Of a DNA stretch of 64,000 nt, positions 39,218 through 53,500 are shown piece after piece. The stretch covers positions 762,218 to 826,217 of the forward strand of contig SCFE01000036.1 of NCBI GenBank assembly GCA_004352715.1, written 5' to 3'. The DNA comes from Hofstenia miamia (lineage: Eukaryota; Xenacoelomorpha; Acoela). A model generated the notes under the pieces. The model was not told where the DNA came from. It was given only the letters and a program-made list of their open reading frames with translations, and made no database searches. Position 1 is the stretch's first letter; every line of letters starts with the position of its first letter. A program made the position numbers and the translations under genes.

Positions 39218-42200
39218 AAATATTCCCTAGTTTAGTCAAAAGTTATTAAGACTACATGGGAAAAATTCAGACAAAGGATTAAATAATGTATTGAAATTGT
39301 GAGCAATATTAACCTCGCATTGAAAAATTTGCTGTCAAAAGTTAAATGGAATGATACAAAGGTCAATCTAGAACAGTAAGGCCTACCAATATTTGACTAA
39401 TCATGTACAAAAATAAAATGTAAAATTTTTGAAGATAAAATAATGGATAGTAATTTTTGTATAATAGTCTTCATGAGTAGTATTTCTATTTTCAAAACAG
39501 TAAAATGGTTGAATATAATCAATGTGTTAAAATATATTTCAGTCAGTTCGAATAAAAAATGAGCATGAATTAATATAAAATACATTCCGGAGATTGGGGA
39601 TATGAATTAACTAGGAAAATGATACACACCGAGCAATCGCGGTTTACATAACTTTGATACAACGGTAAATATACAACTGTAAATAATATCGATAGGCTAA
39701 GCATATTTGTCAGAATATAATGAAGAAATCTGTTACCAATGCAATTATAAAACTCAACGTCATACTACATCAATTTAAATTGTTCTGATCATTGAGAGAG
39801 AAGAAAAGACAATTGTCAACATAAAATCTCTCTTTCTTCAAGCTTTCATTTCATTAGTAATTGGCAAAATTACAATATTAATGGTTACATGCTTTCTAAC
39901 GCTGTAATTCATGTTAAACATTGACAATCGATTTTAGAGCATAACAAAACAAACTTTACTACTTAATTTGTTTTCTTATTGTAATTGCATGTGCTATTCT
40001 TAAAGAATACTGTATGCATTTTGTATAATACAGTGAAACAAATTCCGGGTATACTCGAAGATAGCGTGCATCCATTACCTTAATGCTCTTTAATGCTATC
40101 TATTCAATACATATTTTTAGGTTTTTCTAAGATTAACTGGGTCAATTTTGAGTAGCATTAGTCTGGATAAGGTTGGGCTCGGCAAAATAGTTTAGCCCTA
40201 CCACGTAAAACTATTTTTATTGGGCTTTTCTTACATACGGCGTTTATAATAATGATCCAATCGCCTTGAAATGTGTAACAACAAAAATTACGCGGAATGT
40301 AATAAGCAAATATGAAACAAAAAATGTTCACATAAAAATATGTTAGTACTAATGTCTGAAAAAGTTTCCATAATTTTTTTTTGAACAAAGATATTGACAC
40401 AATTTTTTCAGGTAATGTAAAAAACTAAATTTCACGCGATGAAAATTTTCCGCGAGCCTTCAGCTAATCACAAATTGATTTTTTAAGATTTGTGCTTGGG
40501 AGCGCAAATTGCACCTCAATAAAAATAGGATTAAGCGCTAGTCGGTCAACAAAAAAACGCTTCGATGTGTATCATAAAATATAATACTTGATATGCTTTG
40601 CATCTACGAAATCTATATAAAAACAAAAAAATAAGCATCCTCATGCATGCAAATTTGCAGAACTAAAAAATATAGTGGAATTTAATTCAAACCGTTAATA
40701 AAAAACCATGTCATGCAAACATCGCATGCAGAAGAGAAATTAAGGCTAATTAAAGAACACCGATTGTACTTGCAGAAACAAGTGTGAAAACAAAAAATGA
40801 GATACTGCCTGCACAAACCTTGAATAGTATTTCGAAGAACACGCCCTTAGAAAAGAGAAGGTTAAGCCTAATGCTTTCAACCTAAGAACAACGATACACA
40901 CATACACACAAGAAACGAATAGAACAATTAAAATGCATACATTTGTTACCGGTCGGTCGAACATTCGACGACGAGTGCGTAATGTCTTCGAAGTTGAGTA
41001 TTAACATCACCACTTCATTTACCTCGTTCTTTACCGGAGCGACTAGAACAGTGCATAGGAACGTGGTACCTAAAGAGGACTTAAAACGAGTGAAAACCGT
41101 GATTAGACTAACCATCCTTTTTGTAAAACAAAATTTCTGTTTGCGTCTCTACTTTCGTATTAAGGCAATTTTTCATTTCTTCCACGGCTGTTCGACTGGT
41201 ATTGGGCCCATATAGAAATTCACACCAGCAGGAGCGTTGCATGACGGCGGCGCGCACATATCCAGTGAGTTCACAAAACCCATCATTACAATAGATAACT
41301 CCACAGCGCTGTGTTCGTGCATTTGCAATTAGAAAATTCCTGTCTAAACATTAATAATCATAGGACTAATAGTTAAGGCTAGAGAATAAAATGTAGACAA
41401 GTAAAGGAAATATATTTTTAATGATTACATTACGAAATATTAGAACATATTAGTCGTAGATTATGATATACCAAAAGAGCACAGGACTGGATCAGAAACG
41501 GAATTTAACAAACTAAATGTCCAGCAATATGAACGATCAAGAATATGTAGATGCACTTTGTATAAATTTAGTGTTGCCCACATCAAATAAAACCTCATCG
41601 AAATCATCGTTAAAGCCCCCTTTTATTATCAATCCCATGAAATATTGGTCCAACATGTTTCACAACACAAAATCACCAAAACTTAGTAGAAAACTGGCTA
41701 TAATCACCCGGTGTACACTAAAACCTTTACAGCATATTTGGTTTTCAAGCATTATGCTTATCGCCAATATTATCTGCCCATTGGGTTCAAAACAAATAAT
41801 CGCCAAATAAAATTTTGAAACGAATGATAAGGCGTAACCGTTAATCTATGAAGTTGAAATATTGAAAGCAAACAATTGGTAGAAGTTGTGTCAGGAAATG
41901 ATGTATGGAAATATTATCACACAAACGTTAGTAAGAAAAAGCAACGGATAATTTTTTGTCCACTTGCTTATTACTCCTGTATAATGCATAATTCATAAGA
42001 ATTGGAGACAGATTTAGTAATGAATATGCTTTTAAAAGCAGAAAATTATATAAAATTTATACTACAAATCAATTTGTCTTTGAAGAAAAGCATAAATATT
42101 TGATATCATAAAGAATGAATTAATCTATCGATGAACGTCAAGCTTGCGACAATGAGAATTTCTCATGGAAATTAAAAAACGCTGGAAAGAATTCAAGTCA

Positions 42201-44768
42201 ATAATATTGTATTACAATTGCATTGATTTGACTCTTATGAAATATTTAAAAATCTGAACAGTGCGAAACAATAGCACCAATTATTACATTAAAGCAATTG
42301 TACAATACCAACATCTTTATTAATGATAGTCGAAATTGAAACTAAATCAACATGGCGCCAACTATTTCATTAACGGTGAAATCATTCTACAAGATAATTC
42401 AGCCAATTTCAAAAATGCCACAGAATGAATTTTTGAACTTAACGATTTTCAGAGAAAGATTAGTCAGAATTTCAAATAGATTACACCTTTAATAAACCGT
42501 TAAAAGAGGTACACATCAGTCTGTAGATCTAAATGTAATAAATGCAATAGCATTCATTTTACTACAAATCTCGAAAAAATACCCAAATAGAGCGAATCTG
42601 TTAAGTAGCATGGAATTATATTTTACACATTTACAGTCGATTAAATTTATTAAATAATCATACACAATTGTATTAAATACAAATTTAAATCATATATGAA
42701 AGCATTTCTAACATGAGTATTAGCAGATTGCAAAACTTTTCTGAAGACAGAAAAATAAGGCAAGAACAGGGACTGAAGCTTTGAAAATTTGGTGCTATTT
42801 TAATAATTATGCAATAAGCATTTTTGTTTGTATAGCATATTTAAAGAATTAAACTGTGTATGAAGATGTATTTCAGTAAAAGTTAAGGAGTGGTTCATGC
42901 ACCTTGAACATTGACTTAAAACTTGACGAAAACAGAAGTTGCACTAATTTTGATAACAAAAACTTTTAAAGGAACAGTTTCTTACTGAATTTTTTTCATA
43001 CAAAAAAATCAAGTGGAACTATTTCTGAAATGGAAAACAATAACACTGGAATGGCTATCAATAAAAGCGTTTCCTGTATACTGGAACACATTGTAACTGA
43101 GAAAGAACACGTTCATTGCATAAACTTTTCAGGAATCTTGGATCAAAAATTTGAAATGGATATATATATATATATCCATTGATTGAAAAGATTTGTGTAC
43201 TATTTTCAATTATGAACAGACAATATTTATGCCGAATTCAAATAACAAATGCATTAATAGTATGGATACATATTGGTTTTTGAAGAAATTCACAATTCAC
43301 ATTTCGAAATAGTGAAAAACGTGAATATGTTTTTCATGTTTTAGAAACATTTAATGTAGAATGTCAAAGCACAACTCAAAAATTAGTGAGTAACTTTTAG
43401 CTAATAACTAATTGCCACAGTTAATTTATTGTAAGCAATTTCGCTATCATCAAACCTTGATGCAAATAAAGGCTAAAAAAAGAAGCCTTTTCTAGTATTT
43501 TCAAAGATATTTGCAATACGCAGTTGTCATGTTATGCAAGACATAGCATTGCCTCTCAATAAGAGAATTCCACAATATTTGTGCATAAATTAAATTTTCC
43601 AATATAATTTTTAAATGCTCCAAAATCTGAGATTGCCAAGTGATTAAAATTTGACACACACAAAAGTAGGATGATGATAAAGTAATTCTTTTGAAATTAA
43701 ACCGACTCTACAAATATAATTTAGTACAGGGTTTTCCACAAAAAACCGCGTTTTTGACTGAAGAGTGTTTTTAACTGACTATTATTGATTTTACATTGGA
43801 ATTGATATACAAAACTGAGATCTTTTTTGTTGGTGACCTTGAAATAGACTTGATAAATATTTCTATGATTCAAAATCATAGATATCTGTAGCTAGTTGTC
43901 TGCATAAATTACCGAAGTATTGTCACTAATCTAGAATTAAAATTTTAACGAAAAGACTATGGCTGAAGCTTCTACGGATCGTGTTAACTTTTTCATTGCT
44001 ACTCTGGTGAAAAATAAATTCAAAGCCCACAAAATTCACAATCTCCTGACAACTGCAGGGGGGAAGATGTCAAAAGTTTAAGACGCGTGCAAGAAATAAC
44101 GAAGCAAGTTAGAGATGGTGATCGAGAAACTTGCAAACGAAAGGATGGGTCGGACGGAGAATTTCCAACACTACAGAAGAAAACATTCAACGCGTAAGAG
44201 AACTCATAGATACTGATCACATGTCTCTGTTCAGTATATTTCAACCTACCTAGAAATGCCAAACACCACAGCTCATCGCATCATTAGGAAAATCTTAGCA
44301 TGAAAAGTGCCTTTGCTCGTTGGATTCCAAATGATTTAACTGAAAATCAAAAAGTTCAGCGAGTGAATCGAGCCACTGAGCCTGTAGATTCTTTAAATGG
44401 TAGTGTGGTTGTGGTGGATGAAAAATGGATTTACGCGAGACCTCTTCATTACAACACTTTCTAAGCTGGATCCATCCTGGTGGAGATCGCCCTCAAGTGG
44501 CCAGAAGAAAAATATTGTACCATCGCTAGGGTGCACGGAGTGCACTGAGCAGTAGAACGATACTAACTTTTCTGTATTTACAACATCGTTCATTCCTTTT
44601 ATACACTAATTCCTACAATATTTACAAATAACTAGTCGCACTAGCAGAATACGACAACAGCGAACTGGCCGATACTAACAATCCGGTTCCCTGCGCCTAT
44701 ATATATATATNNNNNNNNNNNNNNNNNNNNNNNNNNNNNNNNNNNNNNNNNNNNNNNNNNNNNNNNNN

Positions 44769-44804
<36 letters not shown>

Positions 44805-45618
44805 ACTCCACCTTCGCGAAAGCAAAACATTTCTACATTATTATTCCGAAATTTGTAATTGTTAATTGTAAACTAATTACATTTTATATTTTTGAATTTC
44901 CCTCGCTTTGGTGTCATGTCAGATTTGACAAACTGAGCAATTTTAAATATTTTGATTCTCTTGTGCAGTTCTGCATATTTCGCTACAGTACAAGAGGTTA
45001 CGCGAGGAACCTGTTTTTGTTTTTGCTACACGGTACGAACTCTAGTTTTTGTTTACAGATTACCTGCTTGTACTTTATAAATATTTTACGCTTGTTAAAA
45101 TCCGTTCAATACAATTTAGTTAACCTTGTCCTTTTGACATTTATATATTTTCTAAAAATGCTTTTCTAAATTTCTCGGAGTGCTGACTGGGCGCCTTGCA
45201 GTGGTACAGTTTTGCAAGTTCATTCCATCAGCACTCCGGAAGGTATAGGGATAGGGCCTTTTACACTAGCTTTTCTTGTCGTTATTTATTTAATTCTTTT
45301 GCTATCACCTAAATTGCACGAGCTGAGAAAGCACTGAGTGTAGGTTTTTACTTGCACGTAGGGCACACTATGCACCCAAGAACTCATAGGTTCTCTCTCT
45401 CTCTTAACTTAGGGCTCTACTAGTCTAATGCGACTCTTTCTGTGAGATTCTCAGCATCAGGTCGGCCTAGTTTGGCCACACCCTTCCTTTTACCTGATCT
45501 CCCGTATTACTCTAACGCTTAGGTGCAACTTCACCCGTTAGCGGAGTTAGGTTGATTATATTACAGCGAGATCGGCAAATCATGCTGCAAGAGACACCAG
45601 ATTTCATGCCAATGCCAC

Positions 45619-45670
<52 letters not shown>

Positions 45671-48600
45671 GAATCGTCTTCTTAGATGCTATGAACTATT
45701 ACACAGTTTATTGAAAATCAAAAATGCTTTGGGATATTATACATAAAAAACAATGCACGAAAACAATTATTGAACTGTTGTAGCTGAAATAATTATGTTA
45801 AAATGACACGTACAAGTTTTCGAAATGCATAAATAACTGCAATGTTGAATGCCGTAATACCACGATATGTACTAAAAGTTCCAGTCGAAAAAATAGACCT
45901 GATGTTAAACATCAGTTAGAAAGTGAAAAGTTCATCGGAAAGCTATGCGTTTGGTTCAGCCTACAAACACCAACACAATCTCGCCAAGAATGGCAATTAT
46001 GGCAAACATTGTCATCATTGAAGACAAAATACGGATCTTGAAAAAATGAAATGAATTACTACATTGTAACATTATCTATTATCGGTTGAGAACTTATACA
46101 ACTTCTTAATCTATTTGTTCCATCAGCGCCCTGTAAAGGAATTCCAATAGCATACAATAAATAAGAAAATTTACTGAGAACATTTATACAGGATACTTTT
46201 TTATGATTCAGGAAATCCTTTAAAAATTTAAATTTCGATTATACTTAAAGTATGCTTTGTCTAAAATTAAAAAAAGCTTTTTTCTATATATGACTACCTG
46301 AACAATATAGTTTAAAATGCAATGCGTCACTAAGCAGCGTAGCACATCATTTATAAAATTTGTTTTAAGGAAAAATTACAGGCAATAAAAGCTAAAGCTT
46401 AATTTGAATTATGTATTCAAATATATATAACATATAATAAAATGCATAGTCAAAGTTAACAGTGAAAATTTATTGCTTCCAAAGCCTTTTTCCTTTAATT
46501 GAAGTACAAGCGAANNNNNNNNNNNNNNNNNNNNNTTAAAGTATGCTTTGTCTAAAATTAAAAAAAGCTTTTTTCTATATATGACTACCTGAACAATATA
46601 GTTTAAAATGCAATGCGTCACTAAGCAGCGTAGCACATCATTTATAAAATTTGTTTTAAGGAAAAATTACAGGCAATAAAAGCTAAAGCTTAATTTGAAT
46701 TATGTATTCAAATATATATAACATATAATAAAATGCATAGTCAAAGTTAACAGTGAAAATTTATTGCTTCCAAAGCCTTTTTCCTTTAATTGAAGTACAA
46801 GCGAAAAATCTAGCAATATCCTCTCTAACTGACTAAATTGAATTACGGTTTATAATTTTGGTTATTACCATTGCATGTTGAATTGAATTTCTTACGAAAT
46901 CATTTCGGAATCGCCAGTAATCTAGTGCATTTCAATATACTCTGAAAAAAATTGACTAAATTTTCAAGATTACATATAAAGAATAGTTTATAACTTTTCG
47001 AATTCCTCTTAATTACAGTTAGGAGATGCTTCTTGATTCAATTTTTAATTCATTATTGTTAATATACATGCACAAATATTTCAAATATTGCAAATAAGAA
47101 CGCACAACATAGAAGCACGCATACGTATCTTTTTATATATTTGCATTATTATATTTATACCAACGAGCTGTAAAAACCTAATCTTATAGAAAAAATAATT
47201 AAATGAATTCTTAGTAACATGTAAAAAATTATTACAATTGCCATACAAATTTCTTTGTTTAAACATTTGAATATAAAAAGAAGAAAATATAATAAATACA
47301 CCTATTGAAATTAAATCATTAGATTCCTGATAATTACTAATTCTTTTTAAACTAAACTTTTTTCAAGAATATTCTCTGAATCCAGCCCGGAGATGACAAC
47401 TTAATCACTGAAATTTAGTACACATATTGTGCTAAAAGGAACTAATTCTACTTAGCAAAATCGGAATGTCTTACGATTTGTGTGATACATTTTGAGGGAT
47501 AAAATTGTCTTTCAAATCTAAAAAAATTCAAATTTATCATTGAAAAAAGATGCCCAAACTGCATCCAAAAATTATTGATTGAGTGACATACCTTAAAGAT
47601 GATACTATGTAAAGGTAAAAAATAATTTTATTATTTCATATTTGTTACATTTATACATATATTTTGAAAGGTATTATCGGCTGTAATGAACATTAAAAGT
47701 TATAAATAGGACATGAAATGTGATAATTCTTAAGTTTTTAGACAATTATATATTTAAATTTATCATTATTGTTTACAAAAGTACGTTATTAAAACCATAA
47801 AATGCATAAATATAATTGCACAATGTATTAATTTGATACGTGATTTTACTTCTTGATGATTTTTGAAATTATATAGTAGAATATTCAATATATTTTCAAT
47901 GCAAACCTACAAATTTTTACAAACTGTTGTATTACTTAAGTGTCCTGTTATTTAAGCTAGTTAGTGCTAGATGGCTACTCTATACAAAAATGAGCAACAC
48001 CGCACACAAACAAAAACAGCATTTACTTAATTCAATAGTTAATGATATAATTTGTTTGTTTAAATTCCAATTGAGAACACTTGGTAAATCTTGAAAGATT
48101 TTGTGGATAAGAAAACTACGCCTAGTTGAAAACAATTCATGTGAAAAACTTTTAATTTTACAAGATACTTGATAAATTAAATAGGTGGAGCGTCTTCATA
48201 ACCATTTATACGGAGTCCGTTACGTGCAAGATAGAAGACAGCAATGTATTAATTATAATACATGTATTAAACAATTAATTCTCAGAAGAGTTGTTTATAT
48301 TTGGACTTGGCAAATAACCTCAAGAAATAGTTATGCTCATCAATACAACTCTTCATATTATTTTATATATTTCAACAAGGCCCAAAACACCAGCTACTGT
48401 CGGATTTCTAAATTATTTAAACATTGTGGCATATTCAGTATATGAAAATGCCTTAAACAGCAAAGCGAAAATCCCAAGTAGTTAGCAAAATTATGGAAGC
48501 TAATTTCCAGGAAACTCATTGGCTGGTCTTTAAGAAATTTGTTAGAAATTTATCTTTTAAGATACAAGAATAACAGATACTAATTTGCTTAGCGCTATAT

Positions 48601-50483
48601 CATTAAAATAATCAAAACTAAATAAATAATCAACACGAATATTTATAGCAAGGTATGGTCTGCATTATTTGACTATTTGTGTTAGGTACGAGGGGCATAT
48701 CAAACGTTCGTGACGCTTTATTCTTGTGTCATTATTTCGTCTTTTATGCTGGCTAATCGATTGTCACTTTATTGTTTTAACCAAGTGCATCGTAAACTAT
48801 CATTGATTCTTCACTTCTTAGCATGTCTAAATTGACGAAGCGTGACCAGAGACCAATCCAGCTCAATTTATTAAAAGAAGGTGAAACGCCGACCCGCAGT
48901 AGTTCGAGTAGGGATCAAAAAGCTCGGAAAAAAGATTTAAGAAATTTGTTGAAGTGGGCGTTATATTGAAAAGTGAATGTTTTGCTAATTGTAATTATGA
49001 TTAATTACGAATTACACAATTTTCCATCATTCATTAAAAAACAAATCTGCGAAAAATCATTTTCTTAAAAAGATATACTATTACAATTTATTAAATCGAC
49101 TGAAACTAAATCATGAAGCATTGTGTAAAATGTGCTTGGTGTAGCGAAATTCTCAAATTATTTCAAAAACGTTCAGAAGTAAGAGATTTCTATATACTTT
49201 CTCATCACATACTTTTGTTGATGTCAATAGATGTTATCACTGTCTTCATTGTAAAAGAAGAAACGTTTGAACCATTTAATAATTTCAAAATAACCTTTGG
49301 AAGAGAAGCAGTCTAATTGTTGTGTTGAACATATTTGGAGTTATTTTATTATTTATTTGTTTCAATTTATATTTGATGATCATAATAAGTTGATATCAAT
49401 TATGATGCAATAAATAACTAAAGTATTAACACAAGCTGCAATATTTTTGGCAAAGAAATGTTTTTTTACTACATTAGAACATTCCTTAAAGGATATAACA
49501 CATCACTAGGGATTAATAAGCAACAACTGTTCAAAATTTATAATTGGATGCATAATGGTTGAACAAATATAATAATCGTACAGCTGCATGTGGGAAAAGT
49601 ATGAACAAGTCAAAGGCATATTGAATTCAATGCTGCATTGCAAAATAATGAAGAAAATAGAATTTGTTTTTAAAGTGATTGAAAAGTGGACTAATTTTTT
49701 ATGTACGAGTTTAGAAAATTTTATACTTTTACAAAAAATGTTTCAACATTGCTAATCCTTCATATTCCAATATTATTGAACACGAACATAACATTTAGTG
49801 CTTACATTAATAAAATATGAATAAAATAGGACGAGATAGATACATCATTGTATCTCAATTGATTAGAAATAAATTGTGATTTAAATACGTGGAAAGAGCA
49901 AAGAACATTCAAACTTATAATTTGCTTAAATACCTACATCGAAATACCAATAATTAAAGAAAAATCCAAATAATCGAATGCAATAGTGAATTTGTTAGAT
50001 CAGAAAGAGACACACAATGAAAACAAATGGCATATTATATATTACTCTTAAATTATAAGTGAGATAAATTAAAATATTAAGTGCAAAATGTTGCTTCACC
50101 AATACTTTTTTAATAATTTAGGAGTTTACAAATGTAAGCAAAACTACTGCATTCAATGTATTCAAAATTAGATGATGTAGTTTATAGTAATAGCAGATCT
50201 ATTGTGTGCATTGCAAATTTGTCATATAACCGAATTAGATGTAGCATTGAACGAATATAGATATGAATTGCTTAAAAATCTTCAAAATGTTATGATAATC
50301 AAATGTAAATTAATATTACATTCACATTCGATGTGTAGTAAACAATATACAAATTGAATAGATAATAAATCAATTATTATTGGGAGCAGCATTTCACCGG
50401 TATTGCGAGGAAGATTAACATTAAAAGGAGTTTACAATATAGCCTAGTAATTTTCAACTGAAATTTGCTAAAACAGCAATTTA

Positions 50484-50582
<99 letters not shown>

Positions 50583-53500
50583 TCACTACAAACTTCGCAT
50601 TTTCAGAAAGGTGTCCTAATACAACATGAATATGATCTAGCTAACAACCAATGAAATAGGGCAAAGGCAAATAGCCTCAATCTAAATGTATTGACGAAAT
50701 CAATATTAGACAATCAAAAATGTTTGATATTCGACTTTCAATGAAAATTCTTATATGGCATTTAGTAGTAGCTTAAAATCTTGTGAATAATTATTATTAG
50801 TCAATACTACTACGAGAAATTTAATCCTTTCCTTCTCTTTTATTCCACGAGATTTCAGACTAGCAAGGTTTGAAGAAATTTTAATTGATTATTATTTTGT
50901 ATTAGCTGTATATGTATACAGTTTTATCAACTGTGTTCTATTCAGTCAAATTCGTTTTTTAAATATATAATTATCAAAGTTTCGCGGTAATTGGGAATCA
51001 TTTAAATTTTTTTTATTTCAATAAATATTTAACAAGGTGTCAGCGCTGCCTGGAGGTTCAAAGTTATTGCGTTATTCTGCTTTAACTGCCTGGAACTGCT
51101 TGGAAATTGAAATCTATTTATTGAAAATAGAATTATTTATTCTGTAGATTGTGGCTTTTTATTTTAATTTTGACTCACGACTCTGACAAACGGTAAGGTT
51201 TAACATAAAGGTTAAAATGGGAATATTTTCTATATCTGCCGTGATTGTTTCGACTTTATTGTTTGGATGCTTTCTTCGGTTGCAGTTTCACATAGGTTTG
51301 GAAGGCGAAGGTATAGAATAGGGTGAATAGGGTGCACGCGGACAAAATAAACACTAATACAAGGTAAAAAACGATGAGAAATGCAATAACATATGTAAAA
51401 AGCTTAAAAAATAATGTATATAGACCAATAACTTTGCATAATTAAGCAAATTCGCAGCACGCGGTAACACGCGTAAGCACGCGGTGCGTATTTAAGGATA
51501 ATAGCACAAAAAACATGAAATTCATAAAATAATTAACTATTATTAAACAAATTACACGATCTAAAAGTATATTTTTGCAAATCTATACATGTTTAGTTTA
51601 AATCAAGTGCTTACCTTAGGCGAAATAAATTTTGATAAAAATATAAATATATTAATTTCGATTACTCAATGTGTTTTACTCGTATTATTATAACAACTAA
51701 TATATTTTAAGCTTTGCACCCAATTATCGCCGCTAATCCTTGCGCATATTTTGCAAGTATTGACATTTTCTAACACCAAAGCATCTCGTCTCCGGGTCAA
51801 CTTTCTGAGAGCCACCACGGCTACTCTCCGGTTTTGACATAGTAATATCTAAAACCTAACTAAACTTTGGTCAGGTAAGACTGGAACAGTTCAATGAAAT
51901 CCGAATCAAAACCAAATAAACGTAACTTGTCAAGCAGAATGCAGTGAGGGAGGTGATGAAAGGCTTTTGAGATGTCAAGAAAGATAATACAATCAGGATC
52001 ATTAATATCAGAGTGACGTAGCAGTTTTCGATAAGAGTGAGCAGGTTTGTAATTGTAGAGCGATCAGGAAGGTTGCCATGCTGAGAAGAAGAGTTGAGGT
52101 AACGAATTTTTGGGAATACATAACGAAAAACAAGGTGTTCANTGAAGATGAACTACATACTGCTAGGAGCAAAACAAGTGAAACGATCCTGTTTTTGATC
52201 ATTGCTTTATAAAGAATCCGTTAAACGACACTACATAAGCAAAGATTGAAATGGAAATTAAAAAAGGCGATTTCTCGTTTTGAATCAATTTGCAAAAAAT
52301 GGTTTCTTGCACTACATGCTTCAATTATAAAAGGCCCTATGTTGAGTCCCATATACATGTTCAATAAGTATGAAAATATATAAGTTAATATATTATATGT
52401 AATGCATATAACATTTTGAGTAAATTTATTTAAATTTTCAGTAACAATTGCATATCGACAGGCCCATGGTTATTGCACCCAACGCACAATTTAAAATATA
52501 TTTATAACAATGTTAGCGAAATGTATATTTATGCAACGCGGACATGCTAGCTATAAATTCGGTACTAATCGGTAAATAAAATACGAAAATAACTACTAAT
52601 CTAGAGAACAAATTCTTTGAAAGTTCCAATTAATATAAAAAATCAAGTAAAAAAGACTTGATTTACACTAAAAAAATTTATAGATTTACATAAATGTACA
52701 ACTATATCGAGCATTTGGGTTAAAAATAGACAAAAAAAATTATGAATTCCCAGTTTTCTGTGCAATTCCCCTTAAATATGTACCGCTTGCTACGAATTTG
52801 GTGAATTATACAAAGTTATTGGTCTATATACATTATTTTTTAAGCTTTTTACGTATGTTGTTGCATTTCTCATCGTTTTTTACCCTGTATTAGTGTTTAT
52901 TTTATCCGCGTGCTCCGCGTGTTCCGCGTGCACCCTATTCTATACCTTCGCCAAATTAGCATTAGTGCACGAGTTGCCGAGTTACTAAGTAGAATTCATG
53001 GAGTGAATCCCTCCTTGTTGTCCCTAAAACAATCCCTAGCAATAGGTAATTATCAGATGAAGCTTAGTTACAAACCATCCATAGTTAACATACAACAGAA
53101 ATTGGCTTTTAATTACACCTGGTTGTACAGTATCTGCCAGATTTTTTAATATTACAAACTTGATTAGTTTAACAGGACTAGAAGTCAACAAGATGCGCAA
53201 AAATGCAAGGCTCAAAAACTGCGTTGAAATTTGATGTATTTCTATCTTAGGATATAGTCTCTTAACAAACTCCAGCTGGTTTAACCCCTTCTAACCCAGC
53301 CACATGCTTACGGCTCTGACGAAAGTGATCTAAAGTCAAAGCGGTTTGGAATTATCGGAAGCTGATATCCTAATGTAAATTCAAATGATTTTTATCCAAA
53401 AATTAAACATAACATAAACTTCTGTAAATATTATATTTTTAAAGACTGCTATCGAGTTAAATAAACAGTTTAAAATTGAACAAAATAACTAAGTTTTGTT